Assembly: GCA_003524435.1 (NCBI GenBank)
Contig: DQHP01000101.1
Coordinates: 1 to 29,835 of the forward strand
Direction: 5' to 3'
Source: Microbacterium sp.
Lineage (GTDB): Bacteria; Actinomycetota; Actinomycetes; Actinomycetales; Microbacteriaceae
DNA: 29,835 nucleotides
Made by a program: the position numbers and the translations under genes. Each line of letters begins with the position of its first letter. The stretch's first letter is position 1. This document shows positions 14,286 through 21,165 of the stretch, piece after piece. The notes below the pieces were generated by a model. That model searched no databases, was not told the DNA's origin, and saw only the letters and a list, made by a program, of their open reading frames with translations.

Positions 14286-15113
14286 ATGTCCCGTCGTCGT
14301 AACGTCCTGTTCGGTATCGCGCTCGCCGCGAGCGCCACTCTCGCTCTCGCTGGTTGCGCCAGCGGCGGCGATGCGGGCGAAGGTGATGAGACTCCCGAGG
14401 CGGGAGCCACTGATTACGGTCTAGTCGAGGCCGGCACGCTCACGATGTGTTCGGACATTCCCTACGCACCGTTCGAGTTCGAGGATTCCTCGACCGATAC
14501 CGGTTACACCGGATTCGATATCGATCTGCTGGGTGCCATTGCGAAGAACCTCGACCTCAAGCTTGCGGTGCAGGATGTGAGCTTCGAAGCGCTGACCTCT
14601 GGCACCGTCCTGCTCACGGGCGACTGTGACATGGGCGCCTCGGCCATGACGATTACGGACGAGCGCAAAGAGAACCTCGACTTCTCTGACCCGTACTACG
14701 ACTCACTGCAGTCGCTGCTGGTGCGCGCTGACTCTGACATCGAGTCGATCGACGATCTCGCGGGTAAGACTGTCGGCGTGCAGCAGGGCACCACCGGTGA
14801 GACGTACACGACTGAGAACGCTCCCGATGACACCGAGATCATCCGCTATCCCTCTGATGGCGAGCTGTGGCCGGCGATCCAGGCCGGTCAGATCGACGCA
14901 ATCCTGCAGGACCAGCCGGTGAACATCGAGCACGAGCGTGCCGATGCGACCTACACGATCGTCGAAGAGTACGACACCGACGAGTCCTATGGTTTCGCCT
15001 TCGCCAAGGGCGAGAAGGCTGAACTGATCGACGCCGTCAATGCCGCGCTGCAGGAGCTGCGCGATGATGGCACCTACCAGGAGATCTACGACACCTATTT
15101 CGCAGCCAACTGA
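14286..15113 (+). CDS. polar amino acid ABC transporter substrate-binding lipoprotein
   Basis: This is the extracellular binding component of the importer encoded by the next two genes. The 275-residue protein has a lipoprotein signal peptide with the lipobox LAGC (Cys at about residue 23). A family 3 binding domain follows: LTMCSDIPYAPFEFED, GFDIDLLGAIAKNL, DFSDPYYDSLQSLLVR, and AGKTVGVQQGTTGE. The pattern fits glutamine, glutamate or similar polar amino acids; the exact ligand cannot be read. An upstream open frame begins at 14160, but ATG 14286 gives the signal peptide and follows GGAG. Confidence 0.92.
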   Translation: MSRRRNVLFGIALAASATLALAGCASGGDAGEGDETPEAGATDYGLVEAGTLTMCSDIPYAPFEFEDSSTDTGYTGFDIDLLGAIAKNLDLKLAVQDVSFEALTSGTVLLTGDCDMGASAMTITDERKENLDFSDPYYDSLQSLLVRADSDIESIDDLAGKTVGVQQGTTGETYTTENAPDDTEIIRYPSDGELWPAIQAGQIDAILQDQPVNIEHERADATYTIVEEYDTDESYGFAFAKGEKAELIDAVNAALQELRDDGTYQEIYDTYFAAN

Positions 15114-15138
15114 TCTGCGCTGACAGGCATCAACGACG

Positions 15139-15930
15139 ATGGCTATGAAACGCAGAACCCGGCAGAAGCTCTACCGGGTGGTGATGTACGCGATATTTGT
15201 CGCGTTCCTCGCCTGGGCCGTTATCGGCACTGATTGGGCACGATTCGGAAAACAGTTCCTCGACCCTGCGGTCGCGGCCAAGCTGTTCCCCGACATCATC
15301 GTCACCGCGCTGGTGAACACCCTGTGGTTCACGCTGGTCGGATTCGTGGGCGGGGCCGTGCTCGGCATCCTGTTCGCGATGATGAAGATGTCGAGCATCC
15401 TGCCGTATCGCTGGTTCGCTACCGCGTGGATTGAACTGTTCCGCGGTCTGCCTGCTCTGCTGACGATCTTTGCTGTTGCATTCATGCTGCCGATCGGCTT
15501 GGGGATCAAGATTCCTGGTGGGCCCGCAGCATCCGGCCTTGTCGGGTTGATCCTGGTGTCATCCGCCTACATGGCCGAGGTCATTCGCGCAGGCATCCAA
15601 GCGGTGCCGAAGGGGCAGATCGAGGCATCTCGATCGCTCGGCATGTCACCGATGAAGACGATGTTCTGGGTGACGCTTCCGCAGGGATTCCGCATCATCA
15701 TTCCGCCGCTGACGAATGAGTTCGTGCTGCTACTGAAAGACACCTCGCTCGTGTTCATCGCGGGAAGCACACTCATGTCGCGTGAGCTGACGACCTTCGC
15801 GCGTGACCTCGCGAATCAGAACGCGAACGGCACGCCGTTGGTGATGGCGGCACTGCTGTATCTTGTGGTGACAATTCCGCTGACGCGTCTGGCGGCCTGG
15901 CTCGAACGACGAATGGCGAGAGAACGATGA
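15139..15930 (+). CDS. polar amino acid ABC transporter permease
   Basis: The 263-residue inner membrane protein has about five spans and the HisM/GlnP-type layout. The coupling loop is AEVIRAGIQAVPKGQIEASRSLGMSP (EAA motif) near residues 148-173, followed by LPQGFRIIIPPLTNEFVLLLKDTSL. It has a single permease gene, so the channel is probably a homodimer. It starts 25 bases after the binding-protein stop, with no strong ribosome binding site. ATG 15145 is an alternative start. Its stop overlaps the ATPase start by four bases. Confidence 0.92.
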   Translation: MAMKRRTRQKLYRVVMYAIFVAFLAWAVIGTDWARFGKQFLDPAVAAKLFPDIIVTALVNTLWFTLVGFVGGAVLGILFAMMKMSSILPYRWFATAWIELFRGLPALLTIFAVAFMLPIGLGIKIPGGPAASGLVGLILVSSAYMAEVIRAGIQAVPKGQIEASRSLGMSPMKTMFWVTLPQGFRIIIPPLTNEFVLLLKDTSLVFIAGSTLMSRELTTFARDLANQNANGTPLVMAALLYLVVTIPLTRLAAWLERRMARER

Positions 15931-16682
15931 GCACCGATCTGATCGACGTCCACGCTCCCGCTATCGAAGCTCGGGGGCTCGTGAAGAGCTTCGGCGACAA
16001 CGAGGTGCTCAAAGGCATCGACCTCACTGTGCAGGCCGGCGAGGTTGTCTGCGTAATCGGGCCGTCTGGCTCCGGCAAATCCACACTGCTGCGCTCGGTG
16101 AACCTGCTGGAGGAGCCTACCGGCGGCAAGATCTTCATCGAAGGTATCGATGTCACTGACCCGGATGTTGACATTGACCGGGTGCGCACCCGCATCGGGA
16201 TGGTCTTTCAGAGCTTCAACCTGTTTCCGCACATGAACGTGCTCGGAAACCTCACCATGGCGCAGCGGCGCGTGCTCAAGCGTTCCAAGGCGGATGCTGA
16301 GAAGATCGCGCACGAGATGCTGGGTCGCGTCGGCCTGTCAGAGAAGGCCGATGCTTACCCAGGGCACCTTTCGGGTGGTCAGCAGCAGCGCGTGGCGATC
16401 GCCCGGGCGCTCTGCATGAACCCCGACATGATGCTGTTCGATGAGCCGACTTCAGCGCTGGATCCCGAGCTGGTCGGCGAGGTGCTGCAGGTGATGCGCT
16501 CACTTGCAGACGAGGGCATGACGATGCTCGTCGTCACTCATGAGATGGGCTTCGCCCGTGAGGTCGCTTCACGGGCGATCTTCATGGACGGCGGCGTCAT
16601 CGTCGAACAGGGCGATCCGAGCGACGTGCTCTCGAACCCGCAGAACCCGCGTACGCAGGACTTCCTCGCACGCGTGCTGTAG
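15927..16682 (+). CDS. polar amino acid ABC transporter ATP-binding protein
   Basis: The 251-residue ATPase has Walker A GPSGSGKS at 45-52, Q-loop VFQSFNLFPHMNVLGNLT, signature LSGGQQQR near 148 and Walker B MLFDEPTSALDPE near 170. This is the GlnQ/HisP subfamily. The start overlaps the permease stop (ATGA). It is the last gene of the operon and converges on the importer operon at 16900, with a palindromic repeat between. Confidence 0.95.
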   Translation: MSTDLIDVHAPAIEARGLVKSFGDNEVLKGIDLTVQAGEVVCVIGPSGSGKSTLLRSVNLLEEPTGGKIFIEGIDVTDPDVDIDRVRTRIGMVFQSFNLFPHMNVLGNLTMAQRRVLKRSKADAEKIAHEMLGRVGLSEKADAYPGHLSGGQQQRVAIARALCMNPDMMLFDEPTSALDPELVGEVLQVMRSLADEGMTMLVVTHEMGFAREVASRAIFMDGGVIVEQGDPSDVLSNPQNPRTQDFLARVL

Positions 16683-16721
16683 CGGCGCCCGCCCCGTCAT
16701 AGCGCCCGCCCACCCACGCTT

Positions 16722-16862
16722 ACGCATCGAGCCCGCGTCGGTCACGCATCGAGCCCCCGTCTTAGCGTCGACCCCCCGTCGTACTCACGTGAATACGACG
16801 GGGGGTCGACGGCAAAACGGGGCCTCAGCGGCGGGGGTCGACGGTAAAACGGGGCCTCAGCG
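16722..16862. repeat. nested palindromic intergenic repeat, copy 1
   Basis: The core is an 18-bp perfect inverted repeat, 16766-16783 against 16794-16811, with a 10-base loop containing CACGTG. An outer pair, GAGCCCCCGT (16751-16760) and ACGGGGCCTC (16817-16826), flanks it with one mismatch. The flanks carry partial tandem duplications: 16801-16830 recurs at 16833-16862 with one difference, and ACGCATCGAGCCC occurs at 16722 and 16744. It lies between the ends of two convergent operons and may terminate both. No T-run follows. The same element occurs at 21040. Confidence 0.85.
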
Positions 16863-16899
16863 ACGGGTCGAACATCGCGGGTGCGGACCCAGCTGCGGC

Positions 16900-17991
16900 T
16901 CAGCTCTTCGCGCGCACCGCGACCGGCACTGGTTCGACAGCGAGGTACACGCGGTCGCCGAAGGCCGGATGGAACTGCGCGTCGTGCTGGACGCGCACCA
17001 GCTCACCGGCATCCGTCTTGACGAGCGTGCGGCGGATGCTGCCGAGGAAAGTACTTTCTTCGACAAGTCCGCTGGTCGCGGCATCCGCTTCTCCTGCGAA
17101 TCGCAGGTTTTCAGGACGAAGGTGCACTTCGACGTCACCCTCGGCGGGCGAGTTGGTCGGCAAGTCGCGACCCCACACTTTGACGACACCACCGGAAGCT
17201 ACGCCGGCAACGACACTGGAGAGTCCGACGAATGCCGCGACATGCGCCGTGGCGGGCCGAAGGTACAACTCTTCCGGGGTGTCGATCTGGTCGATGCGTC
17301 CGGCATCCATCACGGCGATCCGGTCGGAAACAGCGAGGGCCTCCTCCTGGTCGTGCGTGACGAACACTGTGGTGATTCCGAGGCGCAACTGAATGCGCCG
17401 AATCTCATCGCGCAACTGCACCCGCACCTTGGCATCGAGTGCCGAGAGAGGCTCGTCGAGCAGCAATACTCGCGGCTCAGTGACGAGGGCACGGGCGAGC
17501 GCGACGCGCTGCTGCTGGCCACCGGAGAGCTCATGCGGATAACGGTCGGCGAAGCTGCCGAGGCCGACGAGTTCGAGGGCGTCGAGCGCTCGTTTAGCGG
17601 CCTTCGCCTTGCCGATGCCTCGACGCCTCAGCCCGAAGGCGGTGTTGTCATCAACGCGCAGATGCGGGAACAGCGAGTAGGACTGGAAGACCATGCCGAT
17701 GTCGCGCTTGTTCGTCGGGACGCGAGAGACGTCCTGACCGCCCAGCAGCACCGCGCCGCCGTCGGCGCTCTCGAGGCCCGCAAGCACCCGCAACGCCGTG
17801 GTCTTTCCACAACCGGAGGGGCCGAGCAATGAGACGAACTCGCCCGGTGCGATGTCGAGGTCGACACCGTGCAGCACCTTGTTTGACCCGTAGCTCTTCT
17901 CGATGCCCTGGAACTGGACGCGCGTTCCCTCGCCGGCCTCGGAGAGCAGCAGATTGTCTTTGGTGGGCGGGAGGGCGTTCGGGGTAGTCAT
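16900..17991 (-). CDS. ABC importer ATP-binding protein (PotA/FbpC-like)
   Basis: The 363-residue ATPase has Walker A GPSGCGKT at 57-64, Q-loop VFQSYSLFPHL, signature LSGGQQQR near 155 and Walker B VLLLDEPLSALD near 177. A C-terminal TOBE domain begins at about 270 (VEVHLRPENLRF). This is the subfamily serving Fe3+, polyamine, thiamine and phosphonate importers. It is the last gene of the four-gene leftward operon starting at 20829, and its start overlaps the preceding stop by four bases. The substrate is discussed with the binding protein and PHO box. Confidence 0.93.
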   Translation of the reverse strand: MTTPNALPPTKDNLLLSEAGEGTRVQFQGIEKSYGSNKVLHGVDLDIAPGEFVSLLGPSGCGKTTALRVLAGLESADGGAVLLGGQDVSRVPTNKRDIGMVFQSYSLFPHLRVDDNTAFGLRRRGIGKAKAAKRALDALELVGLGSFADRYPHELSGGQQQRVALARALVTEPRVLLLDEPLSALDAKVRVQLRDEIRRIQLRLGITTVFVTHDQEEALAVSDRIAVMDAGRIDQIDTPEELYLRPATAHVAAFVGLSSVVAGVASGGVVKVWGRDLPTNSPAEGDVEVHLRPENLRFAGEADAATSGLVEESTFLGSIRRTLVKTDAGELVRVQHDAQFHPAFGDRVYLAVEPVPVAVRAKS

Positions 17992-18782
17992 GAACGTGCC
18001 TTTCGGTTGCCGCGGGCAGCGCGGCCGATGAGGAGCAGCAGCAGGAAGCAGAACGCCAGCGCGAGCAGCGTGAAGATTGCTGGGGCGTACGCGTCTTGCT
18101 TATTGACGACGACCAGTGCGGTCTGGAAAACCTGACGGTTCAGCAGAGACGCGATCGTGAACTCGCCGAGGACGACGGCGATCGAGATGAGGGATGCCGA
18201 CAGCAAACCCTGACGCATATTTGGTGCGAGCACCTTCAGCACGACGACCGGCCAGCTTGCACCGAGCGAGCGCGCCGCCTCCGCGAGAGTGCGGAGGTCA
18301 GCAGCATCGATGGACGCCTGGATCGAACGGAAAGCGAACGGCAACACGGTGATGCCGTAAGCGAATGCCAATGTCCAGGTGCCGGTTCCGAGGGTGCGTC
18401 CGATCTGCAGATAGATCGGCGCAAGCCCGACCACAAGCACGATTGCAGGGATGGAAATCGGCAGGAGCACGGTGAACTCGAAGAGCGGCTTCAGCTTCGG
18501 AAAGCGAAGGTTCACCAGGATCATCGTCGGCGCGAGCAACAGGAGCACGATGGCGACAGCGATCCCGGCGAGGACGAGCGAGTTACCCAGGCCCGTCCAG
18601 ATTGGCTTGATCGCTGCAGATGCCGCCGGGTCGAACAGTGCTGTCCAGCGTTCGAACGTCCAGCTTCCGTCTTTGAGGAGGACGGTGTAGAGGAACGTGG
18701 AGATCAGCGGGATGACGAAGAAGGCGCCGATCAGGATGCCGATGACCCACCGCGTTGCGCGTGAGGGGGCGATGCGGTTCAT
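17988..18782 (-). CDS. ABC importer permease, second subunit (PotC/PhnV-like)
   Basis: The 264-residue protein has about six membrane spans and the binding-protein-dependent transport fold. The coupling loop DAADLRTLAEAARSLGASWPVVVLKVLAPNMRQGLLSA lies near residues 150-187. The open frame reaches 18791, but the ATG at 18782 overlaps the previous stop codon by four bases (ATGA) and gives the N-terminus MNRIAPSR. It pairs with the permease at 18779. Confidence 0.92.
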   Translation of the reverse strand: MNRIAPSRATRWVIGILIGAFFVIPLISTFLYTVLLKDGSWTFERWTALFDPAASAAIKPIWTGLGNSLVLAGIAVAIVLLLLAPTMILVNLRFPKLKPLFEFTVLLPISIPAIVLVVGLAPIYLQIGRTLGTGTWTLAFAYGITVLPFAFRSIQASIDAADLRTLAEAARSLGASWPVVVLKVLAPNMRQGLLSASLISIAVVLGEFTIASLLNRQVFQTALVVVNKQDAYAPAIFTLLALAFCFLLLLLIGRAARGNRKARS

Positions 18783-19705
18783 GACTGCCACCTCGCTGCC
18801 CGACGCTGGATGAGGGAATAGAGGCCCATCACGATGCCGACGACGACGATCATGCCCAGTGCCAGGGCACCGGCGAGGTTCTCACGGCCGAGCACCGTCT
18901 CGCTGGTGAGTGCGGCACGAATCTGCAGCGGAACGATCTGCGACCCCTGGCTGATGAGCGCAGCGGCGGTGGCATATGACGAGAAGGAGTTCGCGAACAG
19001 CAGCAGCAGGCTAGCGAGGAACGATGGGGCGAGCACGGGGATTCCGACGCGTAGCCAGAAGCTCGTGCGCGTGCCGCCGAGTGTGAGGTTCGCTTCTGCC
19101 CACTGCGGCTTGAGCGCAGCCAGTGCCGGCATGAACGTGATGATCATGAGCGGCACCTGGAAGTAGATGTAGGGCATGATGAGCCCTGGCACTTCGTAGA
19201 GCCACGTGCCGTTCTCGTAGATGTTGAGGTTGAAGCTGTTCTTCAGGAACAGTGTGATGACGCCCTGAGCCCCGACTGTGGCGATGAACGCGAAGGCGAG
19301 CATGACACCACCGAACTGTGCGAGTACGCCTGCCGCGGCATCCACCGTCGAGCGCACCGTGCCTTGAGGGTTGATGCCGAGCATCGCGTAGCAGACCAGC
19401 GCACCGGCTACAGCGCCGACGATGGCGGTCAGCAGTGACAGTCCCGCAGAACTGGCGAACGTGCCCAGCACGACGGGGTCGCCCAACGCTGTGACGTTCG
19501 TCCACGTGAAGGCGCCATCTTTGGTGAAGAAGCCGGAGGCGATTGCCAGAATCGTCGGCACAGCGAGGAAGAGCAGCACGTACGCGGTGAATGGAACCAG
19601 ACCCAGCCACGCGACGGACATACCGGACCGCCGGGCCGAGCGAGACGGCCCGGCGGGGGAAGGGGCGGATGCCGCGGCATCCGCCCCCACGGTCAGCGAA
19701 GTCAC
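18779..19705 (-). CDS. ABC importer permease, first subunit (PotB/PhnU-like)
   Basis: The 308-residue permease begins with a Pro/Ser/Ala-rich cytoplasmic arm of about 30 residues, then a first span near WLGLVPFTAYVLLFLAVP. The coupling loop is ALKPQWAEANLTLGGTRTSFWLRVGIPVLAPSF near residues 200-232. I choose the GTG at 19705 because it overlaps the binding-protein stop by four bases (GTGA). The ATG at 19723 would overlap by 22. The 5' end of this gene contains a 26-bp perfect palindrome that may form an mRNA hairpin. Confidence 0.9.
   Translation of the reverse strand: MTSLTVGADAAASAPSPAGPSRSARRSGMSVAWLGLVPFTAYVLLFLAVPTILAIASGFFTKDGAFTWTNVTALGDPVVLGTFASSAGLSLLTAIVGAVAGALVCYAMLGINPQGTVRSTVDAAAGVLAQFGGVMLAFAFIATVGAQGVITLFLKNSFNLNIYENGTWLYEVPGLIMPYIYFQVPLMIITFMPALAALKPQWAEANLTLGGTRTSFWLRVGIPVLAPSFLASLLLLFANSFSSYATAAALISQGSQIVPLQIRAALTSETVLGRENLAGALALGMIVVVGIVMGLYSLIQRRAARWQS
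19662..19687. repeat. 26-bp perfect palindrome at the binding-protein/permease junction
   Basis: GGGGCGGATGCCG at 19662-19674 is followed directly by its reverse complement at 19675-19687. It begins 15 bases after the binding-protein stop on the minus strand, inside the Ala-rich start of the permease gene. As RNA it would fold into a very stable hairpin. Confidence 0.8.
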
Positions 19706-20829
19706 TGGATCGCCGCTGCCCACTTCTCACCGAGCAGGGTGCCGGCGTCGGCGCTCTGCTTTTCGGTGGGAACGACAGTCTCTTCGGGTACCTCAGGAAG
19801 CGCCGCAGCGAGCTCAGCGTCGATCGTGCCGGCCTCGGTCATGGCCTCCATGCGAGACGGACGTGCGCCACCCTTCAGCCACAGGTTCTGAACCTCGTCG
19901 CTGAAGAGGAACTCCTGCCACAGGCGTGCAGCGGCCGGGTGCGGAGCATCCTTGTTGATGGCCTGGTTGTAGTAGCCGGCGTAGCCGACGCCGTCGAGCA
20001 CGGCGACCTTCCAATCCGGGTTCTCCGCAGAGAGGCCTGCGTTCAGGTAGTCCCAGTCGAAGACGACGGGGGTCTCGCCGCTGGTGACCGTCGCTGGTGT
20101 CGCGTCGACCTTGAGGAAGTTGCCGGCCTTCTGCAATTCGCTGAAGAAGTCGATTCCGGGCTGGAAGTCATCCAGAGTTCCGCCATCTTGCACCGCGGCA
20201 AGTCCCACGGCGGCGAAGGCTGCTCCGGCCTGGGTCGGGTCACCGTTGATCGCCACGGAGCCCTTGAAGTCGGATCCCAACAGGTCCTCAAGCGAAGTGG
20301 GCTCATCGAACTTCGAGGAGTCGTAGCCGATCGAAAGGTACCCGCCGTAGTCGCCGACGAACAGGCCGCTCGGCTCCTTCAACGCGTCAGGGATGTCGTC
20401 CCAGGTCTGCACCTGGTACGGGGCGAAGTGATCGGTGCTCGCGAGGGCGACGGCGAGGCCGAGATCGAAGACGTCGGGTGCGGTGTCAAGTCCTGCGTTG
20501 GTCTCTGCGGCAGTGATCTCTTCCTGGCTGGAGACATCCGGGGAGGCCTCGTTGATCGTGATCTCGGGGTAGGTCTCGGCGAACAGGTCAAGGACCTCAC
20601 CGTAGTTTGCCCAGTCGCGGGGGAGAGCGATCACATTGAGCTGACCTTCGGCCTTAGCCGCTGCCTCAAGGTCTTCGAATGAGCCGAAGTCAGAGACCGA
20701 CGTCGCAGTTGCTGCGACGCTGTCTTCGCCAGCGTCGGTGCCGCCTGCGCAGGAACTCAGCGCGAGCGCAGCGGTCGCGGCGAGGGCGACACCTGCCACG
20801 ATGCGCTTACGACGGGGGATGGTTGCCAT
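19702..20829 (-). CDS. ABC importer substrate-binding lipoprotein (PotD/phosphonate-type), substrate unassigned
   Basis: The 375-residue protein is the first gene of the leftward operon. It has a signal peptide and lipobox LSSC. The mature part is a type II periplasmic-binding-protein fold: LNVIALPRDWANYGEVLDLFAETYPEI, DVFDLGLAVALAS, VAINGDPTQAGAAFAAVGLA, and VVFDWDYLNAG. This resembles the polyamine, Fe3+ and 2-aminoethylphosphonate binding proteins without matching one clearly. The frame is open to 20952, but ATG 20829 gives the signal peptide and follows GAGAGG. A PHO-box-like site upstream favours a phosphorus-containing solute. The presence of both permeases and the ATPase makes a complete importer. 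Confidence 0.88.
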   Translation of the reverse strand: MATIPRRKRIVAGVALAATAALALSSCAGGTDAGEDSVAATATSVSDFGSFEDLEAAAKAEGQLNVIALPRDWANYGEVLDLFAETYPEITINEASPDVSSQEEITAAETNAGLDTAPDVFDLGLAVALASTDHFAPYQVQTWDDIPDALKEPSGLFVGDYGGYLSIGYDSSKFDEPTSLEDLLGSDFKGSVAINGDPTQAGAAFAAVGLAAVQDGGTLDDFQPGIDFFSELQKAGNFLKVDATPATVTSGETPVVFDWDYLNAGLSAENPDWKVAVLDGVGYAGYYNQAINKDAPHPAAARLWQEFLFSDEVQNLWLKGGARPSRMEAMTEAGTIDAELAAALPEVPEETVVPTEKQSADAGTLLGEKWAAAIQ

Positions 20830-20881
20830 GGTCGATCCTCTCGGTGTCCGGCGCTGTGAGCCGGTTTCGGGTTGCGAGAGG

Positions 20882-20887
20882 ATGCTA
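20882..20887 (-). promoter_or_regulatory. -10 element of the unassigned importer operon
   Basis: TAGCAT on the minus strand predicts a start near 20875 and a leader of about 46 bases. The -35 position (about 20905-20910) reads TGTTCG, which is weak, as expected for an activated promoter. Confidence 0.45.
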
Positions 20888-20914
20888 CAAGCCGATGATG
20901 ACCTCGAACAGCGG

Positions 20915-20936
20915 CTCAGGTGAACGTGAGGTGACC
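20915..20936 (-). promoter_or_regulatory. PHO-box-like PhoP site: two contiguous 11-nt direct repeats
   Basis: On the minus strand GGTCACCTCAC is followed immediately by GTTCACCTGAG. Both units match the actinobacterial PhoP direct-repeat unit, whose core is GTTCACC followed by four variable bases (known from Streptomyces). The pair ends five bases upstream of the expected -35, at about -40 to -61 from the predicted start, the usual place for an activator. Confidence 0.65.
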
Positions 20937-21039
20937 AAACGGTGGCGTGCATGTCTCTGCGTTTTGCACACTAGCGGGGTTCCGATGCGGAGGTCTACTT
21001 TCGGGCCGTCCTGTCGTGCGATCGATAGGTTGTCTCGGT

Positions 21040-21127
21040 GCATCGAGCCCCCGTCTACGCGTCGACCCCCCGTCGTAAACACGTAGCTACGACGGGGGGT
21101 CGACGATAAAACGGGGGCTCGGCGGCG
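21040..21127. repeat. nested palindromic intergenic repeat, copy 2
   Basis: The 18-bp inner arms (21060-21077 and 21088-21105) are identical to those of the copy at 16722, with a different 10-base loop. The outer pair CGAGCCCCCGT (21044-21054) and ACGGGGGCTCG (21111-21121) is perfect here. It lies after the aspS stop and before the importer promoter, in the same orientation as copy 1. The rest of the 336-base gap (20830-21165) holds the importer leader, promoter and PHO-box-like site; nothing else was seen. Confidence 0.85.
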
Positions 21128-21165
21128 CAGGTTAGGGCTCGGAGGCGCAGCGGCGGCGGCGGGAG

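Noticed and set aside
16540..17832. Rightward open frame of 430 codons
   Set aside because: It overlaps the end of the amino acid importer ATPase gene and runs antisense to the PotA-like gene; both of those have full family motifs, and this frame has none.
19591..20682. Rightward open frame of 363 codons
   Set aside because: It is antisense to the substrate-binding lipoprotein and permease genes and shows no recognisable domain.
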